The position numbers and the translations under genes were made by a program. From Hankyongella sp964404985 (GTDB taxonomy: Bacteria > Pseudomonadota > Alphaproteobacteria > Sphingomonadales > Sphingomonadaceae), in the NCBI GenBank assembly GCA_964404985.1, contig CAYOMD010000001.1, forward strand, positions 124,001 to 188,000: a DNA stretch of 64,000 nt, written 5' to 3'. Position 1 is the first letter of the stretch. Every line of letters starts with the position of its first letter. Under the pieces are notes generated by a model. That model was not told the origin of the DNA. It did no database searches and was given only the letters and a program-made list of their open reading frames with translations. Positions 25,460 to 33,902 of this stretch are shown here, one piece after another.

Positions 25460-26017
25460 TCACGACGCACGCGCCATGCAGTCGAGGCGACGGTCGGCCC
25501 CGGTCAGCCGCGCGGCAAAGCGCAACAGGCCGAGTGCAGCGCGCTGGAGGACCCGCGGAATGCCCGGCATGACGAGGTTGCCACGGTGGAGCAGCTCGCC
25601 CAGCGCGCGCGGATCGCGCGGCATCCCGGCAGCGTCAGTCTCGCCAGCAGCGGCGAGCGCATACATCCCGCGCAGGAAGGTTTCGAGCCCCTCGCCCGGA
25701 TCGGCGGTGGTGACGAACACCACCGGCGCATCGGTCGGGTTGCGAAAGCCGTGGGGCGTGCCCGGCGCAATGGCGATGCTGTCGCCGGCGGCGAGCAGGC
25801 GCGTCTGGCCGTTACCCAGTTCGATCGCCAGCACGCCTTCCTCGACCGCGAAGGTCTCGGTCATGGTGTCGTGAACATGCAGCGGCGCGCCGGCGCCGTG
25901 CGGCGGCAATGTACAGCGGAAACGCAGCACGTCGCCTTCCCCGGAAAGCGGAGACGACAGGAAGGCGATGTGATCGCCCGTAACGGGATTGTGCATCTGG
26001 GGTTGCAAGCGGGTCAT
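25460..26017 (-). CDS. Cupin-domain protein
   Basis: 185 residues from MTRLQPQMHNPVTG. The cupin motif is present: PLHVHDTMTETFAVEEG (motif 1: H, H, E) and PHGFRN (motif 2: H). This metal-binding barrel may be an enzyme or a sensor. A C-terminal extension includes MPGIPRVLQRAALGLLRFAARL. Two palindromic sites upstream (26056-26069 and 26088-26101) match one ahead of the tetR gene at 29512, suggesting TetR control. A later ATG at MHNPV is an alternative start. Confidence 0.85.
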   Translation of the reverse strand: MTRLQPQMHNPVTGDHIAFLSSPLSGEGDVLRFRCTLPPHGAGAPLHVHDTMTETFAVEEGVLAIELGNGQTRLLAAGDSIAIAPGTPHGFRNPTDAPVVFVTTADPGEGLETFLRGMYALAAAGETDAAGMPRDPRALGELLHRGNLVMPGIPRVLQRAALGLLRFAARLTGADRRLDCMARAS

Positions 26018-26055
26018 CGGGAAAGCCTTGTCTCTGGTTGGTGACACGGCAGATA

Positions 26056-26069
26056 TCACCGAGCGGTGA
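26056..26069. promoter_or_regulatory. TetR-type operator 1
   Basis: TCACCGAGCGGTGA, a perfect 6+6 palindrome with a 2-base centre, 39 bases before the cupin start. The same half-sites recur at 26088 and at 29455. Confidence 0.6.
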
Positions 26070-26087
26070 CATGTGCAAGTGGTTTTG

Positions 26088-26101
26088 TCGCCGACCGGTG
26101 A
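26088..26101. promoter_or_regulatory. TetR-type operator 2
   Basis: TCGCCGACCGGTGA, one mismatch from a perfect palindrome and 32 bases (about three helical turns) from operator 1. It is embedded in the stretch CAAGTGGTTTTGTC, almost repeated at 29443 ahead of the tetR gene. Confidence 0.6.
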
Positions 26102-26132
26102 ATAAGTGGCTGAGCCTGCGCGTTGGCGGAAT

Positions 26133-28115
26133 TCACCGCACCGGCAGGACAAGTCGCGATGGTCGCGCCCCGCCGCGATGCACGGTTAGTACAGGGGTCA
26201 CATTGGGGTCTGCGGGCACCCGGGCGAAATGCCCGGCATCCGCCCCAGCGATCGCCACGCGGATTCGATGCCCTTTCATGAACACATAGGACGTGGGAAG
26301 AAGCTCAAACGCGAGCGCCGCGGGCTCGCCAGGGACCAGCGGTTGCGCATCGGCGCGACGAAAGCTGTGATATGGTCCGGCCTGCCAGGTCGGCGCCGGG
26401 CTATCGGCAATCTTGCGATGCAGCGCACGGAGCTGGCCCTCGGTGACATAGCGGACGGTGCCGTCGGGCGCGACATCCTCGAGATAGACGAATACTGCCG
26501 CGTCTTCGGTGGTTGCTGCAAGAGTCAGCCACACAAGTGGGTGGCCTGTCACCTCCGTATCCACTTCCAGCTCCGGTCCATCATAGACCAGCAGCTTGGC
26601 GTCCTGCTCGGCGCGGTCAGGGTAGGGATTCACAAGGGTCCGGCCCATCAGCGTATTATATCGTGAGCGCCGACCGGTCGTTGCGGTCATATCCACGACA
26701 TAGCGGTCGGTGCCGGCGACGGCTGTAGTGGGGGAGAGCGAACGGTCGGCCGCGAGGTAAAGCGTCGTCGGCGTGCTCGCCGGCGGCCATGACTCCGCAG
26801 AATTCCAGCGTTCCGCACCCATCGTGTAGTAGTGAACGGGTGCGTCACTTGACAGAACTGCATCGCGTCCGCCGATGCTGCCGTCGAGAAACTTGGTGAG
26901 TTCGCCGAGTAGATCGAACCGGGTCGGTCCGCCCGCGGTGAACGGGCTGATATTGTGCTGGGTGTGGTCCCAGGGACCGATGATCAGCTTGTCGCCGGGA
27001 TGGCGCAGCGTATTAAAGCGTTTGGCAGCGGCATTGGCATAGGTGCCATCGAACCAGCCAGCCACTGCATAGACTGGCGCGTTTTGAGCCTTAAGGTCAG
27101 TGAGATAAGCATGCCCGCTCGCGAGGTCGACACCGCGCGCGAGGAAGTCATTACCGAACTTTTCCCGCAGCCAGGCAAACTGACGCGCCTGAGCGGCAGC
27201 ACGGGTCGGGCTCTGCTCCGTTCGACCCGCGAGCGCGAAATCATCGCGGTAGGTCATTTTCTTGAGCTCGCGGAAATCGTAGTTGTCGCGGTGCTCGGCC
27301 ACTGCAAGCGCCCGGTCGGCTCTATGGCCGGCGACGGCGGCCACCCCGCCCGAAGCCAGCCGCTCCTTCCAAGTCGCACCGGGAATCTCGTTGCGGTCAA
27401 GCGCGGCGGTTGCGGCACCCCAGTCGTCGAGCCACCAGGTCAGCGGTACACCACCGGGTGCGAGGATGTCGGTGTATTGGTCGAACTCGCTCGACACGTT
27501 AATCACCGCCTTGAGCGCAGGATTGCGGTTGACCATGGCAAATTCCGCTGTTGAGCCGGTGTAGCTTGCGCCCGCAGTCGCGACCGTACCGTTGCTCCAG
27601 GGTTGCTCGGCAATCCAGTTCATGATCTCGTCAGCGTCGCGGATCTCGTCAGGCGCATAGTCCCACGGCCGATTGCCGAACGATGCACCGCTACCGCGCG
27701 TATCGACATCCACCCAGACGTAGCCGCGCGCGACCAGATCGGCCTTGAACCGGCCGAGGATTCCTTGGTAATCGAGCGGGGAGACGAACAGGCTGAACGG
27801 GAAGCGAATATCAGGGGTGCGCCAGTAACGCGTCTGCTGAAGGACCGTAGGCAGGCGCTGCCCCCTTGCGTTGGCCGGACGCAGCACGTCTACTGCAATG
27901 CGGACCCCGTCGCGCATGGTCACATAGTGTGATTCCCGGACAATCCCGCGATAGTCGGCGGGGCGCGAGTAGGGTGCCGGTACGGCGACAGCCTTATCGG
28001 CGACAGGCTGCCGCGGATCAATCACGACCGGTGTACCATGAGTTGCGCAGCCGCCGAGGAGTACAAGCGCAGTGGCGAGAAGCCGAGCACGGATCGGCAT
28101 GTTCAATTTTGGCAT
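26133..28115 (-). CDS. CocE/NonD-family hydrolase, lipoprotein
   Basis: 660 residues from MPKLNMPIRARLL. The signal sequence ends in the lipobox LLGGC (Cys23), so it is probably anchored to a membrane. The X-Pro dipeptidyl-peptidase/CocE domain shows YVWVDVDTRGSGAS, nucleophile GASYTGS, and GPWDHTQH with the catalytic His; the C-terminal third is the jelly-roll domain (VYLEDVAPDGTVRYVTEG). Relatives hydrolyse esters, amides or acyl-peptides such as beta-lactam side chains. It follows the AraC gene by 130 bases on the same strand and precedes the cupin gene. Confidence 0.92.
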   Translation of the reverse strand: MPKLNMPIRARLLATALVLLGGCATHGTPVVIDPRQPVADKAVAVPAPYSRPADYRGIVRESHYVTMRDGVRIAVDVLRPANARGQRLPTVLQQTRYWRTPDIRFPFSLFVSPLDYQGILGRFKADLVARGYVWVDVDTRGSGASFGNRPWDYAPDEIRDADEIMNWIAEQPWSNGTVATAGASYTGSTAEFAMVNRNPALKAVINVSSEFDQYTDILAPGGVPLTWWLDDWGAATAALDRNEIPGATWKERLASGGVAAVAGHRADRALAVAEHRDNYDFRELKKMTYRDDFALAGRTEQSPTRAAAQARQFAWLREKFGNDFLARGVDLASGHAYLTDLKAQNAPVYAVAGWFDGTYANAAAKRFNTLRHPGDKLIIGPWDHTQHNISPFTAGGPTRFDLLGELTKFLDGSIGGRDAVLSSDAPVHYYTMGAERWNSAESWPPASTPTTLYLAADRSLSPTTAVAGTDRYVVDMTATTGRRSRYNTLMGRTLVNPYPDRAEQDAKLLVYDGPELEVDTEVTGHPLVWLTLAATTEDAAVFVYLEDVAPDGTVRYVTEGQLRALHRKIADSPAPTWQAGPYHSFRRADAQPLVPGEPAALAFELLPTSYVFMKGHRIRVAIAGADAGHFARVPADPNVTPVLTVHRGGARPSRLVLPVR

Positions 28116-28245
28116 GAGTGGCCCTTTCGCATTGACCATTACCGTCACCGGGATGGCAGCGGGATACGACCTGCGTCAGCGAATGGGTGATTGCGGTCTC
28201 GCCGAATTTTGAAACCGGCAGACCTTTCGAAAATCAGCGAGATTT

Positions 28246-29307
28246 TCAGGAAATCTGCAAGCTCGATTGCAGCGCTTGGCGGCGATACTCGGTAGGCGTC
28301 ACCCCCGCGGCCTCGCGGAAGGCCCGGTTGAACGGTCCCAGCGAGCCGTAACCGAGGTCGAACGCGATGCTTGCCACGCTGCGCCGCGCGTTCGAGGGGT
28401 CGCACAGCAAAGCACGCGCTGCGGCCACGCGATGGTGATTGACGAAACTGTTGAAATTGCGGTGACCGAGACGCTGGTTGATCAGCCGGCGGAGACGGTA
28501 TTCGGGCAAGCCAACTTCCCGAGCAACGTCCGCAATTGTAAGGCTTTCGCGTTGCCAGACGCGGCCCTGTTCCATGACCCGGTCAAGCCGGGCCAGCCAG
28601 AGCAAATCCGTATCGACCTCTGCCGTAGTCATCGGAACCGAAATCCGGCCCTCCGCCATGCCAAAGAGGGTCGATCGCGCCTCAAGCATGACCGCCAGAC
28701 CCACGATGCCTAGCCCCGCCTGAGCAGCTGCATTGACCAGTTCGTACCAAGCGGCATCGATTCCAACATTCTGACCGAGCTGGGCGAGGCTGAGTAGCGC
28801 AGAAAACGCGGCAATCACGAACAGGAAGGGAACCCGCAGCCTCCTGCGCGCTTCCACCAGGTCATCGCGCCCCGCTTGGACAATCACGCTGAGCGCGTGC
28901 ACCGCCAGACCCAAGCCGAGGGCATTGTGCGCCATCCATATCCACGCCGCAAACGGATGCAGGGCCACGTGTCCAGCTAGCCCGATCGCCGTCAGGGCGA
29001 CGGCAGGCATCAGCAACATCCACGAGATCCGGCGGTCGCCGAACAGCACTATTACGAACAACCAGAAGTAAGCTGCGCTTCCAAGTTGGATGACCCATAG
29101 CAGGGTGCTCGCGTATCCCAGCATGAGGCCGATTTGGTGCGAGCCATTGAGCATGAAGCACAGGTTGCTGAAGACAAACAGGGCTGTGGCCAGGCGAAGG
29201 TTACGATCGGGTGCGCTGACGGTCAGCACAAGCCCGAACCCGAGCTGTGCACCAATTGCTGTCCCGCGCAGTAACAGGTCCAGGTCTTTCAAAAGCTCCG
29301 GAGACAT
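28246..29307 (-). CDS. Membrane AraC-family regulator
   Basis: 353 residues. The first ~220 residues contain about six or seven hydrophobic helices; the last ~100 are an AraC/XylS double helix-turn-helix (LTIADVAREVGLPEYRLRRLIN and VASIAFDLGYGSLGPFNRAFREAAGVTPTEYR). Membrane-anchored AraC proteins sense envelope or extracellular signals. It is divergent from the tetR gene, with the operator between them. The CocE gene downstream is a likely target. The ligand is unknown. Confidence 0.9.
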   Translation of the reverse strand: MSPELLKDLDLLLRGTAIGAQLGFGLVLTVSAPDRNLRLATALFVFSNLCFMLNGSHQIGLMLGYASTLLWVIQLGSAAYFWLFVIVLFGDRRISWMLLMPAVALTAIGLAGHVALHPFAAWIWMAHNALGLGLAVHALSVIVQAGRDDLVEARRRLRVPFLFVIAAFSALLSLAQLGQNVGIDAAWYELVNAAAQAGLGIVGLAVMLEARSTLFGMAEGRISVPMTTAEVDTDLLWLARLDRVMEQGRVWQRESLTIADVAREVGLPEYRLRRLINQRLGHRNFNSFVNHHRVAAARALLCDPSNARRSVASIAFDLGYGSLGPFNRAFREAAGVTPTEYRRQALQSSLQIS

Positions 29308-29454
29308 CGGCGCACTCCCCTCGCGAAGAATGTCTAGCTGGTCTGCACTCGTTCATCAAATGCCTGCGCCGGCTGATTCCGCGGCGATCGCCGATTTCGG
29401 CGTGGCAAACCGGCATTTCCGATATCACCCGCGAGAACTGCTCAAGTGGCTTTG

Positions 29455-29468
29455 TCACCGACCGGTGG
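29455..29468. promoter_or_regulatory. TetR-type operator 3
   Basis: TCACCGACCGGTGG lies between the divergent AraC and tetR genes, 43 bases before the tetR start. It matches the half-sites of operators 1 and 2, and the flanks agree: GATATCACC about 30 bases upstream, and CAAGTGG immediately before. Confidence 0.6.
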
Positions 29469-29511
29469 TATTTTTGTGGCCAGCGTTGGGTCGAGGCGAT
29501 AGGAAGAGGGC

Positions 29512-30180
29512 ATGAGCACTCCGAAACCCACCCTCGACCTTGACGATCGCAGCCGCGATCGCTCCCGCACCGAACTTTCCATCATCGCTGCGGCGCGTGC
29601 CGTGCTGGTGGAGAAGGGCTTTGGCGGATGGGGCGTCAACGCCATCGCGCGCGCCGCCGGGTGCGACAAGCAACTGATCTATCGCTATTATGGCGGCCTA
29701 GACGGACTTGCCGGGGCACTCGGCGCCGACCTTGCCCACGATATCGAACACGCCCTTGCGGCCGCGCCGATCCCGCAGGTGAGGAGCTATGGTGAACTCG
29801 TCGCGGCGCTGATCGACGCACAGCTTGAGATGTTGCGCGACCATCCTGTGATGCAGCGCATCATCGCCTGGGAATTGTCCGAGGCGAACGCGCTCACGCG
29901 CGCATTTGCGGAGGCGCGTAGCCATGCGCTGATCGGCTGGCTGGCGCGCATCAAGGGGGACTTTGCCCCGCCGTCAGGAGTCGACGCACCAGCTGTGAAT
30001 GCCGTGCTGATCGCGGCGATTCAGCAGATGGTGTTGTCAAGCGCCAGCATTGGGGGGTTCGCGGGAATGCCGCTGGAGTCGCCGGCTGATTGGGAACGTC
30101 TGCGCGCCACGATCCGGTCTGTGGTGGTCGCCGTCTATGAAAGGCCCGGCGGGAAGGGACGGTCTCAAGACGTCACCTGA
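29512..30180 (+). CDS. TetR-family transcriptional regulator
   Basis: 222 residues. The N-terminal helix-turn-helix is clear: IIAAARAVLVEKGFGGWGVN, then AIARAAGCDKQLIYRYYGG. The C-terminal ligand domain is all-helical, with RDHPVMQRIIAWELSE. An operator-like palindrome lies 43 bases upstream, suggesting autoregulation, and the same sequence occurs before the cupin gene 3 kb away. The ligand is probably a substrate or product of the CocE or cupin protein, but this is inference. Confidence 0.92.
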   Translation: MSTPKPTLDLDDRSRDRSRTELSIIAAARAVLVEKGFGGWGVNAIARAAGCDKQLIYRYYGGLDGLAGALGADLAHDIEHALAAAPIPQVRSYGELVAALIDAQLEMLRDHPVMQRIIAWELSEANALTRAFAEARSHALIGWLARIKGDFAPPSGVDAPAVNAVLIAAIQQMVLSSASIGGFAGMPLESPADWERLRATIRSVVVAVYERPGGKGRSQDVT

Positions 30181-30692
30181 CACTCCCAAAGGACAACCGC
30201 CATTGAATGCCCTATGTACGAGTCGCCTTATTTGCGAGAGGGCCCTTATCGTAGCGCCACAGCGTAGAAATAGTACCCATCATCATCGGGCGTGGCTCGC
30301 CATTAGAATTAAAATAGATCAATAAAATCAGTTTGTTACCAGGCGTAAAAATTTTAGTACCCATCAACTTCCCCGCTGGGCGTTTGGGATAGCCGCGAAC
30401 AAGGATGACAATGGAGTTGGTGCTGGCCGTTCACCCGATAAGCGGTATGGCATCATATCAGCGACCTATCGTCCGGCTCGGCTTAGCGAAGGCGAGCGAT
30501 TCCTGGTAGTTTCTAATGTCCTTCAACAATGCATTCAGCGGATGCTCTTACGATTGGCACAGCCAACGGGATGACGCGCGGTGGGCATTTTTCGAGGGAG
30601 CCGCGCGCAGCAGGCTGTTCTGGTGGAGTTCATGGACCGGTTGCCCTTTTACTTTCGATGACAAATGGCCGCGACGCCAGTAGTATTGCCTG
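30181..30692. other. Intergenic, possible coding remnant
   Basis: 512 bases, AT-richer than the flanks. On the minus strand about 30212-30425 can be read for ~70 codons without a stop (a stretch like GNKLILLIYFNSNGEPRP), ending at the stop 30212-30214 but with no start codon, so it may be the end of a lost gene. TAGTACCCATCA occurs twice, near 30271 and 30355. Nothing else is recognised. Confidence 0.3.
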
Positions 30693-31529
30693 ATGTCGAG
30701 CGAGCCTTGGACCGATGAGGAGAATGATCTGATCGTCGCGGATTATTTCGTGATGATGCGCGACGACGTCCTTGGACGTAAGTACAGCAAGGCGGAGCAT
30801 CGCCGTGCGCTCCTGCCGTTGCTGAACGGCCGCACGGAGGGATCAATCGAGTTCAAGCACCAGAACATCAGTGCTGTTCTGAAGGGTATCGGTGAGGACT
30901 GGATCCCCGGCTACAAGCCTGCGTTCAATTTCCAGATGTCGCTGGTCGATGCGGTGGCGAGGTGGTTGGTAATTAACTCCGCGTGGCTCAGCCGTCTGCC
31001 AGAGTCGCGCCCCAGTTTGGGTCTTCAGGAACCCGCACCAATTTGGATCGGTCCGCCCCCCACACTGTCGAACCAGCCGCCTCCTCAAGAACTGGAGCAG
31101 ATGCTGCACATCGCTCGGAAGTTCGATGTGGCAGGCCGGGACGAGCGTAACCGCGCCCTTGGCCGCGCCGGCGAGGAGCGCGTTCTGGAGCATGAGCGGG
31201 CATCACTTAAGTTGGCGGGCCGTGATGATTTGGCACGTAAGGTACGTTGGGTGTCACAAGAGGACGGAGATGGCGCGGGCTATGATATCGCGAGTTTTGC
31301 GCGAGATGGTCAGGCGCGATTAATCGAAGTGAAGACGACGAACGGCTGGGAACGGACGCCCTTACTCATTACCCGTAACGAGCTAGCGGTAGCGGATGAG
31401 CGCCGATCCGAATGGTGTTTGTTCAGGCTTTGGAACTTCTCGCGTGAGCCGAAAGCCTTTGAACTTTACCCGCCGCTTGATGCTCACGTCACACTCACGG
31501 CCACAACATTCCTGGCAGGCTTCCATTGA
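30693..31529 (+). CDS. DUF3883-like nuclease-fold protein
   Basis: 278 residues. The C-terminal half matches the DUF3883/restriction-like pattern: GRAGEERVLEHE near 158, GAGYDIASF near 195 with Asp198, and LIEVKTTNG with Glu212/Lys214, giving a D...ExK arrangement of PD-(D/E)xK nucleases. The N-terminal ~100 residues begin WTDEENDLIV and resemble DNA-binding modules found before such nucleases. It is alone, with no methylase or helicase next to it. It lies in the island-like segment. A role in DNA restriction or phage defence is possible but not shown. Confidence 0.75.
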   Translation: MSSEPWTDEENDLIVADYFVMMRDDVLGRKYSKAEHRRALLPLLNGRTEGSIEFKHQNISAVLKGIGEDWIPGYKPAFNFQMSLVDAVARWLVINSAWLSRLPESRPSLGLQEPAPIWIGPPPTLSNQPPPQELEQMLHIARKFDVAGRDERNRALGRAGEERVLEHERASLKLAGRDDLARKVRWVSQEDGDGAGYDIASFARDGQARLIEVKTTNGWERTPLLITRNELAVADERRSEWCLFRLWNFSREPKAFELYPPLDAHVTLTATTFLAGFH

Positions 31530-32055
31530 TACTTGTCGCCGGCTCGACAAGGCAAAGGCTGTAACCATGTGTTCCGCCAATGGCCAATCGACAACCGCAA
31601 TGAGGTCATTCAAAATTGCGGTGACACTGCACTAATTTGTCGCCTCGTGTCCCCTGTCGCACGTATGCGTTTTGGCTCTTCTTGGCCGCTTAGAAGCCTA
31701 TAAAAAGTTGCACTGATATGAATTCATAGAAACGTCATCACCCCGGTCCATCGGCGACGACTTCGGCGCCGTAAAGGATAAACGTCAGCAGCGGCCCACA
31801 AGCACGTCCAAAACCCGATATCGTGAGACGATTGTGTTCCTGGATTCGCCGGAGAGGCGCAATTTTTCTGAGTGCTCAGTCGTTTTTCAGCAGCCTGTCT
31901 GGAGCCTGATGACTATAGATTGAACCGTTTGTCATAGCGAGGCTGCCCTGCAGCCGCTGCGATCCAGCTAAAAAAACAGCATCTGGATTGCCGCGTCGCC
32001 TTCGGCTCCTCGCAATGACGATTCTGTCAAATGCCATTGCACTTTAAGCGATGCT
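31530..32055. other. Intergenic, right part of the island-like segment
   Basis: 526 bases with no convincing gene. It includes the palindromic element at 31931-32019. No copy of the tRNA-Ser 3' end, which would mark an attachment site, was found here by eye. Confidence 0.5.
31931..32019. repeat. Palindromic interspersed repeat pair
   Basis: Two inverted copies of a REP-like unit: the left arm begins GTCATAGCGAGG and ends GCGATCCAG; the right arm begins CTGGATTGCCG and ends CTCGCAATGAC. Read as complements they agree well at both ends and less in the middle. The AT-rich loop is CTAAAAAAACAGCAT. Similar CTGGATTGCCGCGTC...CTCGCAATGAC units are widespread in proteobacterial intergenic DNA. Confidence 0.7.
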
Positions 32056-33300
32056 TCACTCCCGCAGCGACGCGATTGCCTGCCGCGCGAGCGTGTCGAG
32101 CACCGCGTTATCAGATGGGAAGTCGGCGGCGATCCATGCAGTCTCGAGGACGCGCAAGGCGCGGCTGACATCGGGGCCGGGCTGCAGCCCCAGCGTGATC
32201 AGGTCTGCCCCACGCAGCGGCAGCCTTGGGCGCTGCCAGTGTTTGAGCTCCGCCAGCGCCGGGCCAAGGTCCGGCGGCGTGTCCAGCCTGCATGCGCCCA
32301 GCAGCAGCCGGTCGATGGCGGTGATCTCCGGCTGCGGATAAGCCCAGCGGCGCAGGGCGCTCTGGTCGCCAAGCGTCGCCAGCGCCGGCGCGGCGATTGC
32401 AGGCGCATCCGCCATGGCGCACAGCCGGTCCTGGTCCGCGCGCGAGAGGTGCAGCCGCTTGGCCACGTCGCCAAGGGCCGAATCCGGCAGCAGGCAGGCA
32501 AGCCGGCGCAGCGGATCGGGGGATGGCTCCAGCGTGATCAGGCGGGCGAGCAGGGACTGCCGCCCGGATTCCAGTTCGGGCAGGACCGGTGCCAGGACGC
32601 CGTGTGCGAACATGACCGCAAGTGTCGGCAGGAGCTTGGGTGCCACCAGGAGCTTGAGCACCTCGTCGCGGATGCGCTCGCGGGACAGCGCCTGCAAGGT
32701 GCGCCGGGCGGCAACGCAGGCGGCCAGACTTTCGGGATGCAGGTCGCCTGCTGCATAGCGGGCGGAGAAGCGGAAGAAGCGCAGGATACGCAGGTGATCC
32801 TCGGTGATGCGCGTGGCCGGATCGCCGATGAAGCGAACGACGCCTGCGGCCAGGTCCGCCCGCCCGCCGGTATAATCGAACAGCTCTCCGGTCAGCGGGT
32901 TGGCGTACAGCGCGTTGATGGTGAAGTCCCGGCGCGCGGCATCCATCGCCCAGTCCCGGCTGAAGGCGACTTGGGCGTGCCGGCCGTTGGTTGCCACATC
33001 CTCGCGCAGGGTGGTCACCTCAAATGGCTGGCGCTCGGCAACGATCGTGACTGTCCCGTGGGCAATCCCAGTCGGGATCGCCTTCAGCCCTGCCGCGAGC
33101 GCGCGGGCTGTCACCTCGTCGGGCAGAAACTGGGTGGCGAGATCAAGGTCGGCGCAGGCATGTCCCAGCAGCGCATCGCGCACGCAGCCGCCGACCAGCC
33201 GGGTGCGCCCCCCTGCGACATCAAGCGCGGCGTAGACTCTTGCGGCAGCGTCAGACTCTGGTGTCGTCAAGGGTGCCAAGCGGAAAGCGATGTCCTGCAC
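32056..33300 (-). CDS. CCA-adding tRNA nucleotidyltransferase / poly(A) polymerase family
   Basis: 414 residues from a GTG at 33300 (VQDIAFRLAPLT). Class II nucleotidyltransferase head: RLVGGCVRDALLG, then DLDLATQFLP with the DxD metal site, and RRDFTINALYANP; the body is helical (RFIGDPATRITEDHLRILRFFRFSARY). It adds or repairs CCA ends of tRNAs. The start overlaps the DUF1285 stop by 50 bases; a TTG at 33270 would reduce this to 20, so the exact start is uncertain. Confidence 0.92.
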   Translation of the reverse strand: MQDIAFRLAPLTTPESDAAARVYAALDVAGGRTRLVGGCVRDALLGHACADLDLATQFLPDEVTARALAAGLKAIPTGIAHGTVTIVAERQPFEVTTLREDVATNGRHAQVAFSRDWAMDAARRDFTINALYANPLTGELFDYTGGRADLAAGVVRFIGDPATRITEDHLRILRFFRFSARYAAGDLHPESLAACVAARRTLQALSRERIRDEVLKLLVAPKLLPTLAVMFAHGVLAPVLPELESGRQSLLARLITLEPSPDPLRRLACLLPDSALGDVAKRLHLSRADQDRLCAMADAPAIAAPALATLGDQSALRRWAYPQPEITAIDRLLLGACRLDTPPDLGPALAELKHWQRPRLPLRGADLITLGLQPGPDVSRALRVLETAWIAADFPSDNAVLDTLARQAIASLRE

Positions 33301-33853
33301 TCCAGACTGTGAGCGTGTTCTCTCCGGGCGGCTGCGCATCGAGCGCAAGGGTCGCCAATTCGTAAAAGACCGGCCGGCTGAGCCGCGCCCACAAGCCGCC
33401 CCGCACCAGCAAAGCCGGTCGCGGCGCACCGGTCGCAGGATCGGACTCGCAGGTCAAGGGGTGCTCCGCGCTGGCAGTCACCCAGCCGCCGCTGTTCAGG
33501 CGAAAGGAGAGGGTGGCCTCCGGGCCATCGCCGGTGCGTGCAAGCTCCACTGCCAGAAACGGCAAGTCATCAACCCGGATGCCGAGCTTCTCGACCGGCG
33601 TGACGAGACAATAGCCGCCATCAGGCTCCCGGCGCAGGATGCTGGCAAACAGCTCGACCAGCGCCGGCCTCGGGATCGGCCGGCCCAGATGCTCCCAGAC
33701 TCCGTCCGCGCGGATGCGGATATCGATCTCACCGCAGGATGGCGGGTGCCACAAGTCGACTGGGCGCGCCGACGCGGCTGCCCGCTCCAGTGCCTCCAGT
33801 GGCGTGTCCGGTCCGATAGTCGCACGGGTGATTGCAGACTGGTCGATGCTCAT
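33251..33853 (-). CDS. DUF1285 protein
   Basis: 200 residues. Recognisable family stretches: CGEIDIRIRADGVWEHLGRPIPRPALVE near 40-67 and ILRREPDGGYCLVTPVEK. A tail GLWARLSRPVFYEL follows. Structures of relatives show a beta-rich fold; the function is not known. It commonly precedes the CCA-adding enzyme in alphaproteobacteria, as here, and is divergent from the MoxR gene with 49 bases between. Confidence 0.88.
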   Translation of the reverse strand: MSIDQSAITRATIGPDTPLEALERAAASARPVDLWHPPSCGEIDIRIRADGVWEHLGRPIPRPALVELFASILRREPDGGYCLVTPVEKLGIRVDDLPFLAVELARTGDGPEATLSFRLNSGGWVTASAEHPLTCESDPATGAPRPALLVRGGLWARLSRPVFYELATLALDAQPPGENTLTVWSAGHRFPLGTLDDTRV

Positions 33854-33902
33854 GCACCATGTATAAGAGATTCAACACCAGTATACCAAGACAGGACCGC
33901 GC

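Noticed and set aside
25443..25874. Continuation of the integrase frame
   Set aside because: Composition becomes Arg/Pro/Ser-rich and is exactly antisense to the cupin gene, so the integrase ends at about 25442.
25028..32055. Second copy of the tRNA-Ser 3' end (attR)
   Set aside because: No direct repeat of the T-arm/acceptor sequence was found in the island-like segment by eye.
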